This document shows, in pieces, positions 1 through 9,425 of a stretch of DNA of 39,009 nucleotides. A model generated the notes under the pieces. The model did no database searches. It saw only the letters and a list, made by a program, of their open reading frames with translations, and was not told the DNA's origin. The DNA is from Fragilaria crotonensis (taxonomy: Eukaryota > Bacillariophyta > Fragilariophyceae > Fragilariales > Fragilariaceae). Location of the stretch: positions 1 through 39,009 of the forward strand of contig JAKSYS010000603.1 of NCBI GenBank assembly GCA_022925895.1. Reading direction: 5' to 3'. Each line of letters begins with the position of its first letter. The stretch's first letter is position 1. Both the position numbers and the translations under genes were made by a program.

Positions 1-2875
1 GACTTTGACTCGAGTCGATTTGCAATATGTTGCAACATCCTCCTCATTGAGAAAGTCACAACACATTCTCATGATGTGCTTCAAGCTGGTAGTAATGTCA
101 AGCATTCCTAATTCATTTTTTCCCGGTAAGTGAATAATGCTTCAAATTTGTGCCATCGATCAATCCTCGCTCCCAAAGAACCTGTGCTAACCCTTTTGGC
201 TTTCCCTCCCAGCCTTCTTTGATTCTCTCAACAACCTTGCTCGTTTCAATGTTGTGGTCCTTGCATAATCTGATGAGTTCCCTTTTGTTCCGGCCTCTGG
301 TATTAATACCCCTTCCCCTTAGGTCAAGTTCCAACTCCGAACGAATCCGCTCGACTGTGTTTGCAACGGTTTTGAACGTTTGAATTCCATGCTGTCTACA
401 GAGCTCCTTCAGTTGCCTTGCTGTCTTTCCCTCTGTGTTTGAAATTCCATTATCAATGAGTGTAAGTATCAACTCTGGTGTCTTCAGGTTGATGTCGGTC
501 GCAGTTCCACACCGTTTCTCATGTCGTGTTTCTTCTTTCTCTAGATCTGTCATCCAAAACGGACCCGAATCCGATTCGGTGAATACGAGTGATTGAGTGT
601 CACCAGGTTCCAGAATTCGAGGGAAGGCTCCAAGGTATCCCTTTTCATGCTCTATGATTGTATTTCGCATTGATGCAGCGTTCTTCCCCCCAAAGAGTCG
701 GTTCATTCGGTGTTCATTCAATCCATCCGGTCGTTGTTTTGAATGTCCAGACAAACTGTGGTCGAACAAGAACACAAAGTCAACAGCTGGATGCATCACC
801 TTTAGGACGTCAACGGCATCCTCAAACTGGAGGACCATATTGTTGTATGCCCAGTAGCCCTGCGATTCTCACCGTATTCAAAGAATACCAGGAACGGAGA
901 CTTATCACGTGTGAGGGGGGGTTGGTTGCACTTCCGAGAATCTCAATGGCAGCTTCTCTGTCAGCGTACTCTTTGCCTTGGCGTTGGAAATTGACTTCAT
1001 CCAGCACCTGCTCACTAATTATTCTCATGAGGCCATGTTCACGGCAAATGAATGCTGATATCATGGTTCCAACTCCTTCATCCTTCGGGAGTAGTGGCCG
1101 TTCCCCATTTGGACCCACCCACATCTTCGAATGGAATAGAAACTGTTTAAAAATAGCCTCGTCTTGTCCCACGAACATAACAACGTTAGTCCCAATAGGC
1201 TTTCTGACGCTCAGGTTGCCTCCGAATGGTAGCTGACATAGGAGCTCTTCAAAGAAAGCACAGATTGAAACACCGTCGTCTGTCACATAATTGTATCCAC
1301 AATTGATTGCTAGATTTTTTGACGCCTCTAATTCTTTCGACTTCTCCAAAGTTATTTGAAGCCATCGATGTGCTCGAATCTCAAGGTCAAGGTATCTTTT
1401 CGTAAATACAGGGCGGTATGCCAATGTCTCTGGTCTTTGGTGACCATCGACAAAATAATGCTTTTCCCGTTTTTTGTATTTGAAGCCGCAAGCATGCATC
1501 CATCTTCCTACGGTTGTCATACATAGCTTTGATAGACCATACGACTGTAAAAATGCATCCCTAGTTGTAGGAGCTATTGCCTCAACGCCCGTTATTGTTC
1601 CTTCTTCAACACCGTGATTGTTCATGCCGCCATCATCATCAAATAAAGAAGCATCCTCGTGACGACGCTTCACCATCAGCCTTGGAATGAGATCGTTGTG
1701 GACGTATTCATACATCAGTTCAACGCTGAGATCCTTGAGGTTGGCGACACCGTGCTTCTTGAATGCCTCCATGGCATCGGGATTGTCTTGGAAGAAGGGG
1801 GGATATGAAGTCTTTGGATCTGGGGCACAGTAGAAAACACATCGGTTTCGAGCCAACTTCCTGTGCCAACGGGCAAGGGTTGCAAAATTGGAATAGATTT
1901 CAATTCCGACATCATTCATTGCCCTAATGGCATACATCAAGCACCGTTTCCAAGTCCATTGTGTTTGCATATCTCCAGTCACATTTGCCACAAATTGTTT
2001 CAGCGCAAGAGCCAAATACATACTCCGAAATCGCAACGAGAAAATATCGGCTTCGGAATAGCTTTCGAACAACCTTGAAGCACGACGATCATGACATCTG
2101 GTATCAACAACAGTCTTCCAGTTTCGAGAGGCATGATTGACTGTTTCCAATAGCTCAATTGTTTCATGACAACCTCTTTGACATCGCAATTCGCCTCATA
2201 CGACAGGTTGTCACATGGCGCAAACAAGCGCCTTGCGTCACCAGATTGCCACCAATCGACAGTTGCACCATTCCTGCTCTGCTGTTGCAGTGGAAATGTC
2301 TCCTCTGCTTCATCCTCAACATTATTGGTAGTAGTAGTTTTGCCTTGTCCATTGACTTCCTCCTCTTCAGCTTGTTCCAACGATGCACTTTTCTGTCGCT
2401 TTGGATCTGGCTCCTCAAGCATCGGTCGAATCAAAGTAGTCGTGACACAACGTCGATCAGAAAGCAATCTAGTAAGAACACGGTCCTCCTCCCATGCTTT
2501 AGCATTGCCAACAGAAGGTGTAGATGGGACAACTCCAACAGTTGAAGTCACCCAGAAAAAGTACCTCCGCTTCCGAGTTTGAAAGGAATGTCGGAAAACA
2601 TTGACATTCAGTCCATCACGAGTTTCAAATGTGTTTGGCGCCAAGCTTGCAAGAGGCATGGCTTTGTTCACTGCTCTCATCATTGAGGCAAAGCTAAACT
2701 TGATATCATCTCCAACATTGCACTTCATGTGCATATATGCATGGAGTTGTTCCGCAGGCAACCATCTTCCGTGGATAGCCTTGTCACTGAAAACTGTCCT
2801 CATACACATGACGATAAAATTCGAGGGATTCAGTTTGCCGCGTGACTCAGGAGTGCGATCGCTTATGGCGCTCAT
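1..2875 (-). pseudogene. DDE-superfamily endonuclease (transposase-like), frame-broken and cut by the window edge
   Basis: Three overlapping open stretches read in order on the minus strand: 2875-2000 (N-terminal, with an acidic Glu-rich linker), 2189-822 (core) and 838-113 (C-terminal). Homologous coding continues in another frame from 112 to the left edge. The core has the family's D-E-A motif (V-G-Q-D-E-A-I-F, near 1160) and a downstream G-Y-W box near 850, followed by F-V-F-L-F-D-H-S (near 770), the second acidic position. The last catalytic acidic residue would lie beyond position 1. The C-terminal stretch carries two or three SAP-like helical repeats (L-R-G-R-G-I-N-T-R-G and similar), a possible DNA-binding module. 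Frame changes lie near 2180, at a run of seven G (915-921), near 863 and near 115. This family of large DDE proteins is known to me from diatoms, ciliates, Hydra and fungi; the superfamily assignment is from memory. Either a dead transposon or an intact one with assembly indels. No terminal repeats can be judged because the left end is missing. Confidence 0.7.
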
Positions 2876-3121
2876 TGTTGTTGATTTGCGCTAATTAGAC
2901 ACGCGGGAGGTGCCGTTGATCACAAGATAATTGATGATGAAGGTCATCGCTGATGAAGCATGAGAGTCGACGTGATAGACGCATCGGCGGAGGGAGGAAA
3001 CTAAATAAATATCATACCACACAATTTTTCCGGTGAGTTTCTGACAAGCAAACAAGTTTTTCTACGTGGCGTCTAGTACGTTTTCTACGAGACCTAAGAG
3101 TACATCAAAATCAGTGAAAGG
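2876..3121. other. Spacer upstream of the DDE gene
   Basis: No gene is visible. The stretch would hold the promoter of the minus-strand DDE gene, whose first ATG is at 2875, and the left copy of an 18-bp direct repeat. Confidence 0.4.
3002..3019 (+). repeat. 18-bp direct repeat, left copy
   Basis: TAAATAAATATCATACCA, identical to 4084-4101. The two copies are 1082 bp apart and bracket the minisatellite reading frame. The flanking bases differ. The function is unknown; it may be a shared transposon end or a small dispersed repeat. Confidence 0.8.
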
Positions 3122-3955
3122 ATGGCCCCCCAGCCTCCTATCGACCTTTTATCTACTTGTATCATCTACAATATGCCCGGGAATGATGGTTTTGTGCAAG
3201 GCAAGAAGGAAAGTAAAGTGAACACAACGTTTGAGGCAAAGACACATTCACGAAGTGATCGATTGTTTTCTACCGTAGGATTCGGTATTGTTTCCACGAT
3301 GTACAATCCCGCTGCTTTGATTACCGCAAAATTCTCAGAGATGAAAGACCCCAGACCGATTATCGAGACCGAACGTACTGACACTGCTTACCGATATACC
3401 GCGACCCCAAGTACCGTGAACCAACCTACTGCATACCGACATCCTGTGAACCAACCAACTGTGAACCAACCTACTGTGCACCAACCTACTGTGCACCAAC
3501 CTACTGTGCACCAACCTACTGTGAACCAACCTACTGTGAACCAACCTACTGTGAACCGACCTACTGCGAACCGACCTACTGCGAACCAACCTACTGTGAA
3601 CCAACATACCGTGAACAGACTTACAGTCCACCAACCTACCGACAACCGATCTACTGTGAACCAACCTACTGTCAGCCAACCTACTGTCAATCAATTTACT
3701 ACCAAACAAACTACCATCTGCACCATCTACCTAACTACTGTGAAGCAACCTACTGTCAACCAATCTACCATGAACCTTCCTACCATCTACCTATCTACTG
3801 TGCCTCAATCCACTATACCTACTATTCTCTTCCCTACCATGCATCAACAACCTACTACTACTGCCATACTACTCAAGTTCTTCCCGCACTTCAGCCACCC
3901 ACCCTATCATCATCTACTGCATTACCAGTCTTCAAATTCTGCTGTAGGTGCCTAG
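3122..3955 (+). CDS. Low-complexity NQPTV-repeat protein, uncertain
   Basis: A 277-codon reading frame with an ATG start at 3122. About 95 non-repetitive residues are followed by a five-residue repeat, N/H-Q-P-T-V, from about residue 99 to 200, then a degenerating Thr/Pro/Tyr-rich tail. No signal peptide or recognised domain is visible. Because the repeat unit is 15 bp and lacks stop triplets, the minus strand is open across it as well, so the length of the frame is weak evidence of coding. The non-repeat first 95 codons are the best argument for a gene. It could equally be a non-coding minisatellite with a chance open frame. Confidence 0.3.
   Translation: MAPQPPIDLLSTCIIYNMPGNDGFVQGKKESKVNTTFEAKTHSRSDRLFSTVGFGIVSTMYNPAALITAKFSEMKDPRPIIETERTDTAYRYTATPSTVNQPTAYRHPVNQPTVNQPTVHQPTVHQPTVHQPTVNQPTVNQPTVNRPTANRPTANQPTVNQHTVNRLTVHQPTDNRSTVNQPTVSQPTVNQFTTKQTTICTIYLTTVKQPTVNQSTMNLPTIYLSTVPQSTIPTILFPTMHQQPTTTAILLKFFPHFSHPPYHHLLHYQSSNSAVGA
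3416..3705. repeat. 15-bp minisatellite
   Basis: Tandem units of the form GTGAACCAACCTACT, with variants GTGCACC and GCGAACC. The centre (about 3460-3600) is nearly perfect and both ends degenerate. Weaker copies continue to about 3800. Confidence 0.92.
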
Positions 3956-4083
3956 AACTATAGGCACCATGTGTACCAATTGTTTGGCGCTACTGTTTCG
4001 GTGGTAGTACTGAACCGTGTGGGTCGACTGCTCCCAATCATGAGCAACGCGGCAACACGTAAAATAGATCTCTCCTTTTTTTT

Positions 4084-4101
4084 TAAATAAATATCATACC
4101 A
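4084..4101 (+). repeat. 18-bp direct repeat, right copy
   Basis: Identical to 3002-3019, in the same orientation. It is preceded by a run of T. Confidence 0.8.
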
Positions 4102-4384
4102 GCTCTACTGAGGCTACCCTAATTTTCTTTTTTCTGCACCCAGGGAGGTGGGGTAAACCGTGCTATTGCATGCACACGCGTGCATTTATGTGAAAAACAT
4201 GTATGAAAATAATTCTCCCCGCCTTTAAAAGCCTCTCTCGATTTACGCTGGAACCTCTACTACCGGTAGTCTAGTAGAGAGAATATTTCTGGAGGATTTG
4301 CACCATACATACTATACATACTCGTCCTTCTAATTTCGAATTCCAAAAATTCTCTTTCCGGGTTCGGTTTGGGGTGTTCGCGGT

Positions 4385-4765
4385 GTTATGGACGTCGTCG
4401 TACTGTACAACGCAGTACTGTACTACTGATACATACGACTATACTCGTACTTGACAATTATTTTGTACGAAAGCTCAACTCTAGTATCGTACAACATGCT
4501 ACCGCTAACGCATAATCGAGTACTCGAGTAGTTGGACTTGTACTGGAGTACTACTCCATTCACGTTGCTACGGTACAAGTATGTAGTACTGGTGTACTGT
4601 AATCCTCGAGAACGTGGAAGGTCCAGTATCCGAGTACAACCCTGGTTGTATGGCTGGGTTCATATTTTAGGTACACTAGGTAGCTTAACGTAGGCCTAGT
4701 ATTATGATTTTTGGTGCTGACCGAGAAAAGTATACGAAGTCTACGGTACTTGTACAGCTGTGTAC
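4385..4765. repeat. GTAC/AGTACT-rich intergenic block
   Basis: A gene-less stretch dense in the palindromic words GTAC, AGTACT, CGAGTACTCG and GTACTTGTAC. Similar blocks recur at about 6085-6380, 12720-13090, 13230-13440, 18060-18140, 19250-20200 and 20590-20940. Short open frames inside it have no coding character. Confidence 0.75.
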
Positions 4766-5382
4766 TGAACTGCTGATGCCCAGATGACCCACAAACCCAA
4801 AGGTAGCCATGGCGAATCAACGCACAAGAAAATGGAAATGGCGTTCGAGTGTTTCAGAACCTGCAATGCGAGCGCCAGCGTGACAAGATCTGCACCACAA
4901 AGCAGCCATGCTGGTAGATACAATGACAAGATTCGTGAGCAGCCAACAACAAAATGAGCCCACGATCGAAATCCAAGAGTGTTCGTTATCTCCTTTAATC
5001 AAAGCCCCTTCTCCTCCGCCATGCTCTTGATCCTCCTCCGGCTTGTTGGATAAAGAGAAGGCCAGGAAATTATATGCCCCAAGCGAAATCCAACCTTTGA
5101 AAGAAAGCAGCGTCGTGATTATACTATGTGGCGGGCAATGGTGGGCATGTAGTACCGCTTGTGACTGACAACTGCGCTCGAATTGCATCAGGAGACGTGG
5201 CAGTATCAAATTATTTCAAAGTTCGTAACAGGCGGGCAGAGGTAGGCGCTGGGATAGGAGGGCTTGCGCTCGGATCAAGAACAATTGATTTGAAGTTGTT
5301 GACAAGAATCAGGTCCGTACTGCTGGGCAGCAGTGTTGAGAAGTTTGCTTGAATCTTATGATTTCGTCATGAACATATCCTG
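4766..5382. other. Stretch without a confident gene
   Basis: A minus-strand open frame (5209-4817) has one hydrophobic segment (around I-S-I-V-G-S-F-C-C-W-L-L-T-N-L-V-I-V) but begins at TTG rather than ATG and resembles nothing I recognise. I see nothing else here. Confidence 0.3.
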
Positions 5383-6038
5383 GTGGATCCTGATAACATA
5401 TCAATAACTGCTGCCCAAGTCCGGATATTTGAATTGCTCTTGGCGAACATCCGCCAATGCTGTCTCTTCCAATTCATGAGCGAACTTGATAATCGGCAAC
5501 TTCTGGATTCCAGGTTTCATGTTGATAAAACTCTCGAAACTCGCGGACCACCGCCAAGTTTGGGTGACTATGAAGGATCCCAGTGTTTAGAGGCAGGTTC
5601 CCCCATGCGTCAAGAACTCGAGTCCTGCAAGATGTTGGGTACGTTGTAATTTGGCTGTGACAACAGGCTACCACAAGAGGCCGTGACAAATTGATCCAGC
5701 AGCCAGGGACGGAACCGAGATCGCAAACCAGCGATGTCAACATGGTTGCCAGTTCTCAAATTGGCAATATTGCAACAGTCCTCTTCATCAGATAATGTTT
5801 CTGGAATCACCAGAGAAGTTGTAGTAGATGCTCAGCATAGACCGCCTATTTCTGGTACGTTATCAGTAGAAATGTGATTATTGGCCGTGAATCTTTCAAA
5901 ACAGCGTTTTCTGTGGAGCTTCCACGTGATTTCACTCATGATGAGGAAGGAGATGATGTTTATGCAAGAAGCTCCACGGAATATCAAGGATTGGTTGAGA
6001 TGTGCACCATCATGGTCCATGGACTCAGAAGCAAGTGA
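5383..6038 (+). pseudogene. Unrecognised coding relic
   Basis: Two plus-strand stretches have coding-like composition in different frames. The first is 5383-5649, which includes D-P-D-N-I-S-I-T-A-A-Q-V-R-I-F-E-L-L. The second is 5841-6038, which includes F-S-V-E-L-P-R-D-F-T-H-D-E-E-G-D and ends at TGA 6036-6038. Between them, 5710-5870 is open in a third frame. They may be exons or indel-broken parts of one gene. No domain is recognised, and the opposite strand also has open frames here, so this stays tentative. Confidence 0.25.
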
Positions 6039-6084
6039 TTCGGCGTGTTAATCTATTTTCAATTTTCGCCGTCTAAAAAAATAG

Positions 6085-6385
6085 TGGTACTAGTACGTAG
6101 AGCTCTACCTCGAGAATCTTCCTGGTGCATCCAGCCATACTCTGAGTTAACCAGTCCTTGTACTATTGTGCGTGGTGGTGAATAAAAGGCGGGTACAAGT
6201 ACCAGGTACTCCTACTGTACAAGTTACAAGTCCTCCAGTACCTGGTACAAGTACCAGGCCGTGGATCAAAATGCTGCTTCACGTCGTACAACACTCTGTG
6301 GATTGTGGATGTGCATCGAATCTTTGTACTAGACTACCTGTACTTGTACGAGTGTATGTCATACTTGAATTGTACCGACAAAGAG
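6085..6385. repeat. GTAC-rich intergenic block
   Basis: Contains repeated GGTACAAGTACC-type palindromes (for example around 6190-6260). No gene is supported. The following 6390-6760 shows nothing recognisable. Confidence 0.65.
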
Positions 6386-6803
6386 GGTCACATGACACGT
6401 GACGAGTTAAAGCAGTTGACGTGCGTCTGACGATTCCCCACAGTAAAATGAAAGTTAGACTTTTCCATCTTGTCTTCGGATCTCTCTATCCCGGTACCAA
6501 GTACTACAGTAGTGGATTGATCGTTGGCTGCTTTGATCTTCTCTGTTCTTTGTGTTTTGAGTTTTGACGTAGCCAGTAGTAGTACATACTCAAAGTACGG
6601 GCATACTTTTGGGGGGAGGCAACGTTCTTTATCTCAAAATGAGTGTTTTTATTCAGTTGCTCAATCATGACAATATGTGTAAGTAAATGTGCAGAGTCAA
6701 GGATTGTCCATTGGCTACATATGGATGTGTACCTAACGATAATTCTAATTTAAATGAATGTATACATGCGAGGAGCATGCATTAGAATTCGAGCATGCAT
6801 GGA

Positions 6804-6835
6804 ATGCTCGAGAATGCAATCGCATTCTCGAGCAT
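6804..6835. repeat. Perfect hairpin, 14-bp arms with 4-nt loop
   Basis: Arm ATGCTCGAGAATGC (6804-6817), loop AATC, exact reverse-complement arm (6822-6835). It lies in a cluster of CTCGAG/GCATGC words at 6770-6860 related to the tandem repeat just downstream. Confidence 0.9.
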
Positions 6836-6911
6836 GCTATGGAATGCATTCGAGCCGGCCAGACATCGTTCACTATGAAACTATAACTACTAAATACGTT
6901 TTGATAAAATC

Positions 6912-6971
6912 GCATTCTATGGCATGCTCGAGCATTCCATTGCACGCTCGAGCATTCTATGGCATGCTCGA
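6912..6971. repeat. 20-bp tandem repeat, three units
   Basis: Units 6912-6931, 6932-6951 and 6952-6971. Units 1 and 3 are identical (GCATTCTATGGCATGCTCGA); unit 2 has a few changes. The same words occur inverted at 6770-6860, making an inverted-repeat pair of small arrays around a roughly 50-bp AT-rich core. Confidence 0.9.
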
Positions 6972-7290
6972 GACAATTGAATGCACTGAAATTTTATACC
7001 AGTGCCAATCCTTGTAAACATACATATGCATATATAAAGTATAAAGATGCTACCAGGTACAAATATATCCTGATGGTCATCAATGAGAATGAACTGATAC
7101 CAATGGACGACGTCATCAGAATATCATATATCAAGCTATGAATAAGAGTATAAAAGCAACCCATCTAATTGATGAACCGCACAGTCGGCATTTCGCATTC
7201 CACTGCACGCAAGACGGGAGGGAATCGTCAGACGCACGTCAGCTGCTGTAACTTGTCCCATCGTCCCGTGTCCCGTGACCCTTTTCATGT
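6972..7290. other. Flank of the TIR element, no gene seen
   Basis: AT-rich sequence without a supportable reading frame, adjoining the left inverted repeat at 7291. Confidence 0.4.
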
Positions 7291-7341
7291 GTACATCAGA
7301 AGGTGGGTTTTTGTATCACTGACAATATATGTTAACTATTT
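7291..7341 (+). repeat. Left terminal inverted repeat
   Basis: Two conserved blocks (7291-7307 and 7327-7341, the latter followed by G-TTAAG) pair with 12695-12711 and 12680-12694. Confidence 0.8.
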
Positions 7342-7824
7342 GTTAAGAAATTGTAATATGTTGCTTGAAGTCACGTATATGTTATCACTATTTGTATGTA
7401 TTTAGTCATTCTATACTGCGACATTTCTCAGAGTCATATACTGTGGCAAAATATATTTATATTAAACCAATGTGTGTTACCTAGTAGCATCTATGCGTAT
7501 AACTTACCTTAACAGTTGCAAATGTAACAATGTTTCTCTAAACATTTTTACTTTATACTGAATACATGTGGTAAGAGTATCGCATGTGGCTCATTAAATT
7601 GTTTGTTCTGAACAGACTCTAGATATTCATACGCCATATACATTTAAGCCATGTTTTTACGACCATCCATTGTTTGGTATTGGTTTGCGAAATTTTCAAG
7701 CTTTTGTTTTGGGGAGACGAGCATTTTATGAACCAACCATTTCTTGTCTCCTTCCAAATATACGCTTACGTGAACAAAATTGTGATATTTTGTCTTAACT
7801 CCACACACACTCTCATCCAACAAG
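7342..7824. other. AT-rich 5' subterminal region of the element
   Basis: Non-coding leader of the element, with several AATATGTT/TATATGTT words. It would contain the transposase promoter. No TATA box can be singled out with confidence. Confidence 0.4.
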
Positions 7825-8902
7825 ATGGTAACACCTGATCATTGTACGGTTTGCAACAAGAGTTTCAAGAGACTTTTGCACCACCTTAATCAGAGTTTGG
7901 CATGTAAATCTCATTACATGGCAAGTGACAAAGCAGCAACAACAGTGCCCTCCATTGTATCAAACATCGGCCACGTGAAAACCGGTAATTTGTTGCAAGG
8001 TGGTACTTCTCGCACTTTCCGTCCAAATTTGAGTTCTCCTTTGTCCGATGGATTGCTTCCAGTATTGGAGAGTGGGGGAATTGCTGGAAAGGCCGACGAT
8101 GAGCTGCGTGTTGAAGATGTCAACGAAGTCGATGACTACATTATGTTTGACGACGACGGTATTCCCGAGCAAGGCGATGCTGACGATCAAGACATTTCAG
8201 AAACTGAATCGGAGGAAGGTCCTGATCTCAGCGTTTTGGATTTGTACTTAAAACTGTTCAAGCTGCGAGCAAACCCGCTCGGTCTTGCGCGTTTTTCTCG
8301 GGAGGAAAGAGTCCAAATTGAGTTGTTGCAGCTTCTTAGGGATCTGAAGTGTCCTCTCAAAGCATTCACCCTAGTACTTAAGTGGGCTGCTAAATCAAAC
8401 GGGAGCGGCCATTCATTCCGTGAGGGATTTCAACCAACTCGTGAGAAGGTGATCGCAAATTTATTTGAAAGGTACAACATGAAAGGATTAATCCCGAAGA
8501 GAAGAAATTGTACCTGCCTTATACACAGAGGACCGTCTCGTTGATATTCTTTGACGCCAGTGAAGTATTCGCATCGCTACTCTCATGTCCCACGCTCAAT
8601 CAAGATGGGAATTATTTCTTTGACAAAGCAAAGGATCCATTTGTTGCACCAGAAACATCATCCCACGTGGGTGACATCCACACAGGCCGTTGCTACAGAA
8701 AGACATACGACGCCCTGATTAAGAAGCCTGATGTCGACATGCTCCTCCCCTGTATCATGGCAATGGACAAGACATACATCGACATGGCAGGCAGACTCCA
8801 GATGGAGCCAATAACAATCTCTCATGGTCTTCTGAACCACTCAATACGTCGGCTCCCAATTGCCATGCGAATCCTCGGATACATCAATCACAGCCCGGTT
8901 GA
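7825..8902 (+). pseudogene. Plavaka-like transposase, N-terminal half; frame break and lost C-terminus
   Basis: Starts at ATG 7825. Residues 8-32 form a Cys/His zinc-finger-like segment (C-T-V-C ... H-H-L-N-Q-S-L-A-C-K-S-H). An acidic linker follows, then a conserved block (E-E-R-V-Q-I-E-L-L-Q-L-L-R-D-L) up to about 8500. Reading moves by one base near 8490 and continues with the catalytic-type segment: D-I-H-T-G-R-C-Y-R-K-T-Y (near 8675), M-A-M-D-K-T-Y-I-D-M-A-G-R-L (near 8760) and G-Y-I-N-H-S-P (near 8880). This order is what I know from Plavaka-like transposases of diatoms and fungi (EnSpm/CACTA-related). Homology stops at about 8900, where an oppositely oriented coding segment begins, so several hundred C-terminal residues are absent. 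Named from memory of the family. Confidence 0.62.
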
Positions 8903-9425
8903 GGACCACGTCCATCACGTAGAACTCGTTGAGGAACTCCGACTGGAGTCCAGACTCGGGGAACATGTCGGCAGCCGAACGCAGTCGGAACGGCTTACAT
9001 CCGAAAGCTTCGGCAACGACGCTGATCGGAGTCTGACACAAGAATTCGTTGCACCCAACCCCGCTCGCCGTCCTGAACCTTTGCCGGAACGCACTCCTCG
9101 CCTCCGGAACAACGGCCATGGACAACAACGACATCATGCGCATGTGAGTCGGGCGAGTCCGCCTCTCATCGCGGTGAGTGGGGAGGGACTTCCCCCCGTC
9201 CGCCACATCACCGACTCCCGGAACACGTGGCGAGTTCCCAAGGTTTCTCACGGATGTCACGCTCGGGGAAGTCTTATTCCCGGTCTCCGCGACCTTCTTC
9301 TTTGTAACCGTCTTCTGCGCAACCTTCTTCTTCCCAGCCTTCTTCGTCCCAACCTTCCGTTCCCCATCCCTCCCGTCCACGACCACCTTTTCCACAGCAT
9401 CAACGCCACGTCGATCGGGCGACAT
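8841..9425 (-). CDS. Unrecognised Lys-rich ORF inside the element, minus strand
   Basis: A 194-residue frame from ATG 9425. The N-terminus is basic and repetitive (K-K-A-G-K-K-K-V-A-Q-K-T-V-T-K-K-K-V-A, about residues 28-46). The C-terminal half looks like a folded domain (V-V-P-E-A-R-S-A-F-R-Q-R-F, then I-S-V-V-A-E-A-F-G-C-K-P-F). It opposes the flanking transposase relic and begins exactly where transposase homology ends, so it looks like an inserted or inverted segment, perhaps part of another transposon-borne gene. The plus strand is also open here (8508-9782) but loses all family resemblance after 8900. No function is proposed. Confidence 0.4.
   Translation of the reverse strand: MSPDRRGVDAVEKVVVDGRDGERKVGTKKAGKKKVAQKTVTKKKVAETGNKTSPSVTSVRNLGNSPRVPGVGDVADGGKSLPTHRDERRTRPTHMRMMSLLSMAVVPEARSAFRQRFRTASGVGCNEFLCQTPISVVAEAFGCKPFRLRSAADMFPESGLQSEFLNEFYVMDVVLNRAVIDVSEDSHGNWEPTY

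Noticed and set aside
3416-3705. CRISPR array
   Set aside because: Units are contiguous 15-bp tandem repeats without unique spacers, in a eukaryotic context.
3335-3709. Minus-strand frames across the 15-bp minisatellite
   Set aside because: Open only because the unit has no stops; no ATG-led unique sequence supports them.
4817-5209. A membrane-protein gene on the minus strand
   Set aside because: TTG start, a single hydrophobic stretch and no recognisable family; evidence too thin for a gene call.
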